A DNA stretch of 8,652 nucleotides from Armatimonadota bacterium (GTDB lineage Bacteria > Vulcanimicrobiota > JACPDS01). Location: NCBI GenBank assembly GCA_016183885.1, contig JACPDS010000100.1, forward strand, positions 1 to 8,652, given 5' to 3'. Positions 5,945-8,652 of this stretch are shown here, one piece after another (the stretch's first letter is position 1; each line of letters opens with the position of its first letter). The notes beneath the pieces are model-generated. The model worked only from the letters and a program-made list of their open reading frames with translations. It was not told where the DNA came from and ran no database searches. The position numbers were made by a program, and so were the translations under genes.

Positions 5945-5967
5945 AAAAAAAAATCCTTTATTCAAGG
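5945..5967 (-). terminator. Possible weak intrinsic terminator after pncB
   Basis: On the minus strand CCTT (5967-5964), a 5-nt loop and AAGG (5958-5955) form a short stem; one A precedes a run of nine T (5953-5945). The T-run is long but the stem is only 4 bp, so termination may be partial. It would separate pncB from the formate dehydrogenase operon, which lies downstream on the same strand. Confidence 0.45.
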
Positions 5968-5982
5968 CTCTAAAATATTTCT

Positions 5983-7080
5983 TTACTTAACCAGACTTAA
6001 ACGTTTATTAGGATTATAATTTCTGCCTACTTTAGCGCAATTTTTCCATTTTCCTTTTACTTTAATCCTAACTATATCGGCTGTAAAATCATAACTTCCT
6101 TCAAAAAGACTGCTTCCTACGGCATAAACATCTACGGGAATCTTCAGTTTTTCAAATTCTTCAATTTTTTTAGCGTTAAACCCGCCGGAAACTACAATTT
6201 TTACATACTTAAAACCAGCTTTATCTAATGCTTTTCTTACATTTATTACAAGCTGGGGATTAACCCCGGTAGGAGGATAGGTAGTCATTTGATTAATTAA
6301 TGATTTATCCACCACAGTTCCGGCAGTATCTAAACGCACTCCCCAAAGCTTCCTGCCTAAAGATTTAGCTACTTTTAAAGATGTTCCCGCGCAATCATTA
6401 TCAAAATCTACTAATGAAACTACCCTTACCAAAGGATCAATATATTGAGAGAATTTTTTAGTAGCTAAAACAGTATCGCCTTTATAAGCGGCAATTAAAC
6501 CATGCGGCATTGTTCCTAAACCTTTGGAACCCCACCATTCTCCTTGAGCATCGGTAGAAACCCCTAAAGCTCCGGAAATATATGCCGCGTAACCATCTCC
6601 AGTTTGAACTAAATGATGATCAAATCTAGCCGGAAAAAATAAAACTGATTTTTTTTGAGCCGCTTTAACGACTGCTTTAGTATTAGTAGCTACTTTTGTT
6701 CGGCGGGCTAAAACTCCTAAAAAATCGGTTTCTAAATGAGCAAATAAAGAATAATCTCCTTCAATTGTCATTACATTCTCAAAGGGGGAAATTTTATCGC
6801 CGTCATAAAGAGCTTTAACGGTAAGTTTATCCCATCCGCCAATCCATTTACCGTGAGAATTTTTATAGCCGCCGCAAAGTCTTAAAATAGCAAGCGCTTC
6901 ATCAATTCCGCATAAAACTGCCTCATTTTTTTGAAAGACTTGCATTAAAACTACGGGGTGATGATGGTCTTTTTCTAAAATTTCTTTGGTGCGGTTAAAA
7001 TAAACATCAGAATAATAACCGGCGCGCATTTTTTCCACAGGTAAATTGAAAATTTTTGAATCTAATCTCTTTTTTGGCAT
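5983..7080 (-). CDS. pncB: Nicotinate phosphoribosyltransferase
   Basis: This 365-residue enzyme joins nicotinate and PRPP to give nicotinate mononucleotide, the entry step of NAD salvage in the cytoplasm. It belongs to the short form of the family seen in archaea and many anaerobic bacteria. Motifs: SDVYFNRTKEIL (24-35) in the N-terminal domain, FPARFDHH (149-156), MPHGLIAAYKGD (191-202) carrying the His of the family's active site, LVDFDNDCAGTSL (223-235), GVRLDTAG (247-254), and the phosphate-binding strands VVSGGFNAKKIEEF (296-309) and YAVGSSLFEG (319-328). The start is ATG 7080 with no clear ribosome binding site. It diverges from pncA across 93 bp and lies 105 bp before nuoE on the same strand. 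A nicotinamide-using phosphoribosyltransferase is less likely given the neighbour. Confidence 0.9.
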   Translation of the reverse strand: MPKKRLDSKIFNLPVEKMRAGYYSDVYFNRTKEILEKDHHHPVVLMQVFQKNEAVLCGIDEALAILRLCGGYKNSHGKWIGGWDKLTVKALYDGDKISPFENVMTIEGDYSLFAHLETDFLGVLARRTKVATNTKAVVKAAQKKSVLFFPARFDHHLVQTGDGYAAYISGALGVSTDAQGEWWGSKGLGTMPHGLIAAYKGDTVLATKKFSQYIDPLVRVVSLVDFDNDCAGTSLKVAKSLGRKLWGVRLDTAGTVVDKSLINQMTTYPPTGVNPQLVINVRKALDKAGFKYVKIVVSGGFNAKKIEEFEKLKIPVDVYAVGSSLFEGSYDFTADIVRIKVKGKWKNCAKVGRNYNPNKRLSLVK

Positions 7081-7120
7081 AATGGCATAAAATTTTTTAC
7101 TTCGGTAAATTTTATAAAAG

Positions 7121-7137
7121 TTCCTTTTATCAAGGAA
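7121..7137. repeat. Inverted repeat in the pncA-pncB divergent region (1)
   Basis: TTCCTT (7121-7126) and AAGGAA (7132-7137) pair perfectly around TTATC. In a pncA message this hairpin would hide the only purine-rich, ribosome-binding-site-like stretch upstream (AAGGAAAGG, 7132-7140). It may equally be a DNA operator between the divergent genes. With 6-bp arms it is only suggestive. Confidence 0.35.
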
Positions 7138-7154
7138 AGGAAATTTTTAATTAT

Positions 7155-7172
7155 ATAGATAATTATATCTAT
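7155..7172. repeat. Inverted repeat just before the pncA start (2), candidate operator
   Basis: ATAGATA (7155-7161) and TATCTAT (7166-7172) are perfect inverted copies with a 4-nt centre (ATTA). The repeat ends 1 nt before the pncA ATG, where a repressor or a leader hairpin could block initiation. The spacing and symmetry fit a dimeric regulator of NAD genes, but I cannot match it to a known NiaR or NrtR site. AT-rich composition raises the chance of coincidence. Confidence 0.4.
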
Positions 7173-7173
7173 T

Positions 7174-7866
7174 ATGTTTAAAAAAACAAATGATTTTTTA
7201 AATTACTTAAAAAATTGGAAGAAAAATTTAAAACCGCTTAGATTAGAAAAAATTCTAAAAGAAACTACTCCTGAAAATACGGCTTTATTTTGTGTTGATT
7301 TAATTAATGGATTCTGCCGCCAGGGACCGCTGGCTAGCCCCAGGATAGCAAAAATTATTAAGCCAATAGTTAAGTTAATTAAAAAGGCTTATATTTTGGG
7401 AATCAAAAATTTAGTTTTTATTCAGGATGCTCATCCTCCCGATAGTCCTGAATTCAAAGATTTTGGACCACACTGTCAGGCTGGTTCAAGCGAGGCAGAA
7501 ATGGTTTCTGAACTTAAAAATCTTCCTTTTTCCAATGAATTTACCGTTATTCCAAAATATTCCATAAATTCTTTTATAGGAACTGATTTAGAAAAATATC
7601 TTTTAGCGCATCCTCAATTAGAGAAAATTATTTGTCTGGGGGACTGCACAGATCTTTGCTTATACCAATTAGCAATGCACTTCAAATCTAAGGCTAATTC
7701 AGAAAAATTAAAATATCAAGTTATTGTTCCGGAAAATTGCGTAGAAACTTATGATTTGTCTTTAAAAACTGCTCAAAAGTTGAAATTAATTCCTCATCCG
7801 GGAGATTTCTTTCATTTAGTTTTTTTATACCATCTTAATTTAAACGGGGTAAAAATTCTGCGCTAA
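7174..7866 (+). CDS. pncA: Nicotinamidase-type isochorismatase-fold hydrolase
   Basis: This 230-residue protein is a cysteine hydrolase of the isochorismatase fold, probably converting nicotinamide to nicotinate, the substrate of the divergent pncB. The catalytic triad is visible: D42 (CVDLINGF, 40-47), K128 (IPKYSINSF, 126-134) and C162 (GDCTDLC, 156-162). Metal ligands fit D85, H87 (IQDAHPPDS) and H100 in FGPHCQAGSSEAE, which parallels the DHCVQG segment of nicotinamidases. About 35 residues precede the first strand, longer than in E. coli PncA. The first in-frame ATG after an upstream stop (TAG 7156-7158) is 7174, but no ribosome binding site stands before it, so the message may be leaderless or structurally controlled. 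Nicotinamidase rather than another isochorismatase-fold activity is supported by the metal motif and by pncB. Confidence 0.85.
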   Translation: MFKKTNDFLNYLKNWKKNLKPLRLEKILKETTPENTALFCVDLINGFCRQGPLASPRIAKIIKPIVKLIKKAYILGIKNLVFIQDAHPPDSPEFKDFGPHCQAGSSEAEMVSELKNLPFSNEFTVIPKYSINSFIGTDLEKYLLAHPQLEKIICLGDCTDLCLYQLAMHFKSKANSEKLKYQVIVPENCVETYDLSLKTAQKLKLIPHPGDFFHLVFLYHLNLNGVKILR

Positions 7867-7923
7867 TTCCTCTTTCTCGCCGCAAAAATCCTTAACTTAT
7901 GGGATTGTATTAATTAACTTTAC

Positions 7924-7947
7924 AGAGTTTGCGCAACTCTTTTCTTT
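7924..7947 (+). terminator. Intrinsic terminator after pncA
   Basis: AGAGTT (7924-7929) and AACTCT (7935-7940) form a 6-bp stem with loop TGCGC, followed by TTTCTTT (7941-7947). It ends the pncA unit 58 nt after its stop codon and just before the converging HEPN gene. On the minus strand no T-run follows. Confidence 0.65.
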
Positions 7948-7949
7948 AA

Positions 7950-8351
7950 TCAGGTTGAAGTTAGTTCATTTATTTTTTGTTCTATTTCGTCAACGAAGAT
8001 AAGAACATTTTTTATTTGATTTTCCGCATCTTCTTTAGAAGTTTTTAGGAAATCTCCATAGTCGGCTTTTTCTCTATAATTTTTTGCTTCCTGAATAATT
8101 TTGCTTGATTCAACATTTAAAATACACGTTTTTACAAAATTTTGGTTAAAAAACGCTATTACGCCTGAATGTTTTGGGCTATCCAATTCTTTTAACGCAA
8201 GAATAGCTCTAGCAGCAGAAAATATCGCATAATATGACCTTGAAATAGAGTCATTTAAATGATTATTTTCCAATAAGTCTTTAGCAGAACTTAAATGTTC
8301 TTTAGCTTTATTAATCCTATATTCCGCTAATTCAATGTTATACTGCTTCAT
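7950..8351 (-). CDS. HEPN-domain protein (UPF0332/HepT-like), partner of the MNT gene
   Basis: With the start at ATG 8351 the protein has 133 residues and is all-helical. Family signatures are SRSYYAIFSAARAIL (37-51), SPKHSGVIAFFNQNFVKT (58-75) and YREKADYGDF (92-101). In MNT-HEPN systems the HEPN protein is an RNase-type toxin and the MNT protein its antitoxin. Active HEPN RNases carry R-x4-6-H; here R38 is present but the residue after YAIF is S45, so catalysis is doubtful or uses other residues. GGAG 9 nt before ATG 8351 supports this start. An in-frame TTG at 8375 would add 8 residues, but the purine stretch before it is too close. The gene overlaps the MNT gene end by 14 nt, indicating coupling. 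It converges on pncA. Confidence 0.85.
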   Translation of the reverse strand: MKQYNIELAEYRINKAKEHLSSAKDLLENNHLNDSISRSYYAIFSAARAILALKELDSPKHSGVIAFFNQNFVKTCILNVESSKIIQEAKNYREKADYGDFLKTSKEDAENQIKNVLIFVDEIEQKINELTST

Positions 8352-8652
8352 ATATTGACACTCCGTTTTTATCAAGTTCCCTTATAAATAAAGTTTTGAA
8401 ATATACATTTTTATTATGTTCTTCTACACTATAAATAATTGGAGAAATAATAATATCATAATTAAGATTAATTTCTGCAGAAACTTCTGAAATTGCATGC
8501 ATGACAGAATAATTACATTCTTTTACAAGGATAAACAAGTCTATGTCTGAATCAGGCTGGAAATTACCTGTAACTTTTGAGCCTATCATTTTTACTATCA
8601 ATAGGTTTTTTTCAAGAAACATCTGTATTTTTGTTATAAATTCATCAATACC
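8338..8652 (-). CDS. MNT-type nucleotidyltransferase (MntA-like antitoxin), 5' end beyond window
   Basis: The frame is open to the window edge, so the gene is partial; about 104 codons are visible. The minimal nucleotidyltransferase signature GS-x10-D-x-D is intact: GSKVTGNFQPDSDID followed by LFILVK, with a third acidic residue in NYDIII. The upstream strand IVKMIGS and the preceding helix, which continues above the internal ATG at 8622 (GIDEFITKIQ), fit the fold, so the true start is probably beyond the edge. In characterised systems such proteins add AMP to the HEPN toxin and silence it. Order (MNT then HEPN) and overlap match this. The intact catalytic motif suggests an active enzyme. Confidence 0.85.
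   Translation of the reverse strand, partial: GIDEFITKIQMFLEKNLLIVKMIGSKVTGNFQPDSDIDLFILVKECNYSVMHAISEVSAEINLNYDIIISPIIYSVEEHNKNVYFKTLFIRELDKNGVSIYEAV

Noticed and set aside
8352..8375. TTG start adding eight residues to the HEPN protein
   Set aside because: The purine stretch before it is only 2 nt from the TTG, while ATG 8351 has GGAG at 9 nt spacing and fits the family length.
1..8652. CRISPR array, tRNA or rRNA genes
   Set aside because: No regularly spaced direct repeats, cloverleaf with a conserved TTCGANNC arm, or rRNA-like stretch was seen on reading.

Overview
The window is AT-rich bacterial DNA. TTG start codons, bacterial-type intrinsic terminators, an IS3-type insertion sequence and an integron attC site all point to Bacteria. 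An oxygen-sensitive-looking, Fe-S-rich formate dehydrogenase with NuoE/NuoF-like partners suggests an anaerobe. The phylum cannot be fixed from this sequence; an uncultured low-GC lineage is plausible.

Left accessory segment (1 to about 1470). An IS3-group insertion sequence runs off the left edge: its tip is at 117 and the first codons of its orfA are at 50-1 on the minus strand. Next comes a DUF4160/DUF2442 toxin-antitoxin-like pair (227-750) whose first gene carries a one-base frameshift. The second gene reads straight through a 59-bp site (692-750) with the full architecture of an integron attC recombination site. A 59-codon reading frame (747-926) starts on the far side of the predicted crossover point. 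A separate unit follows: a 10-bp inverted repeat, a perfect TATAAT, a strong ribosome binding site, a 120-residue Gly/Pro-rich protein (1065-1427) and a strong terminator.

Central metabolic block (1487-7866). On the minus strand, nuoE, nuoF and fdhA (5877 down to 1487) form a compact operon for a soluble NAD-linked, molybdenum/tungsten formate dehydrogenase with Cys at the Sec position. Upstream, pncB (nicotinate phosphoribosyltransferase, minus) and pncA (nicotinamidase-type hydrolase, plus) diverge from a 93-bp region holding two inverted repeats. Together pncA and pncB turn nicotinamide into nicotinate mononucleotide for NAD salvage, so NAD supply sits next to an NAD-reducing enzyme.

Right accessory segment (7950-8652). 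An MNT nucleotidyltransferase gene (cut by the window edge) and an overlapping HEPN gene form a second toxin-antitoxin-type module on the minus strand. The HEPN protein has Ser where an RNase histidine is often found.

The most unusual parts are the attC site with its read-through gene, the frameshifted partner beside an insertion sequence, and the unrecognised Gly-rich gene with its own strong expression signals.
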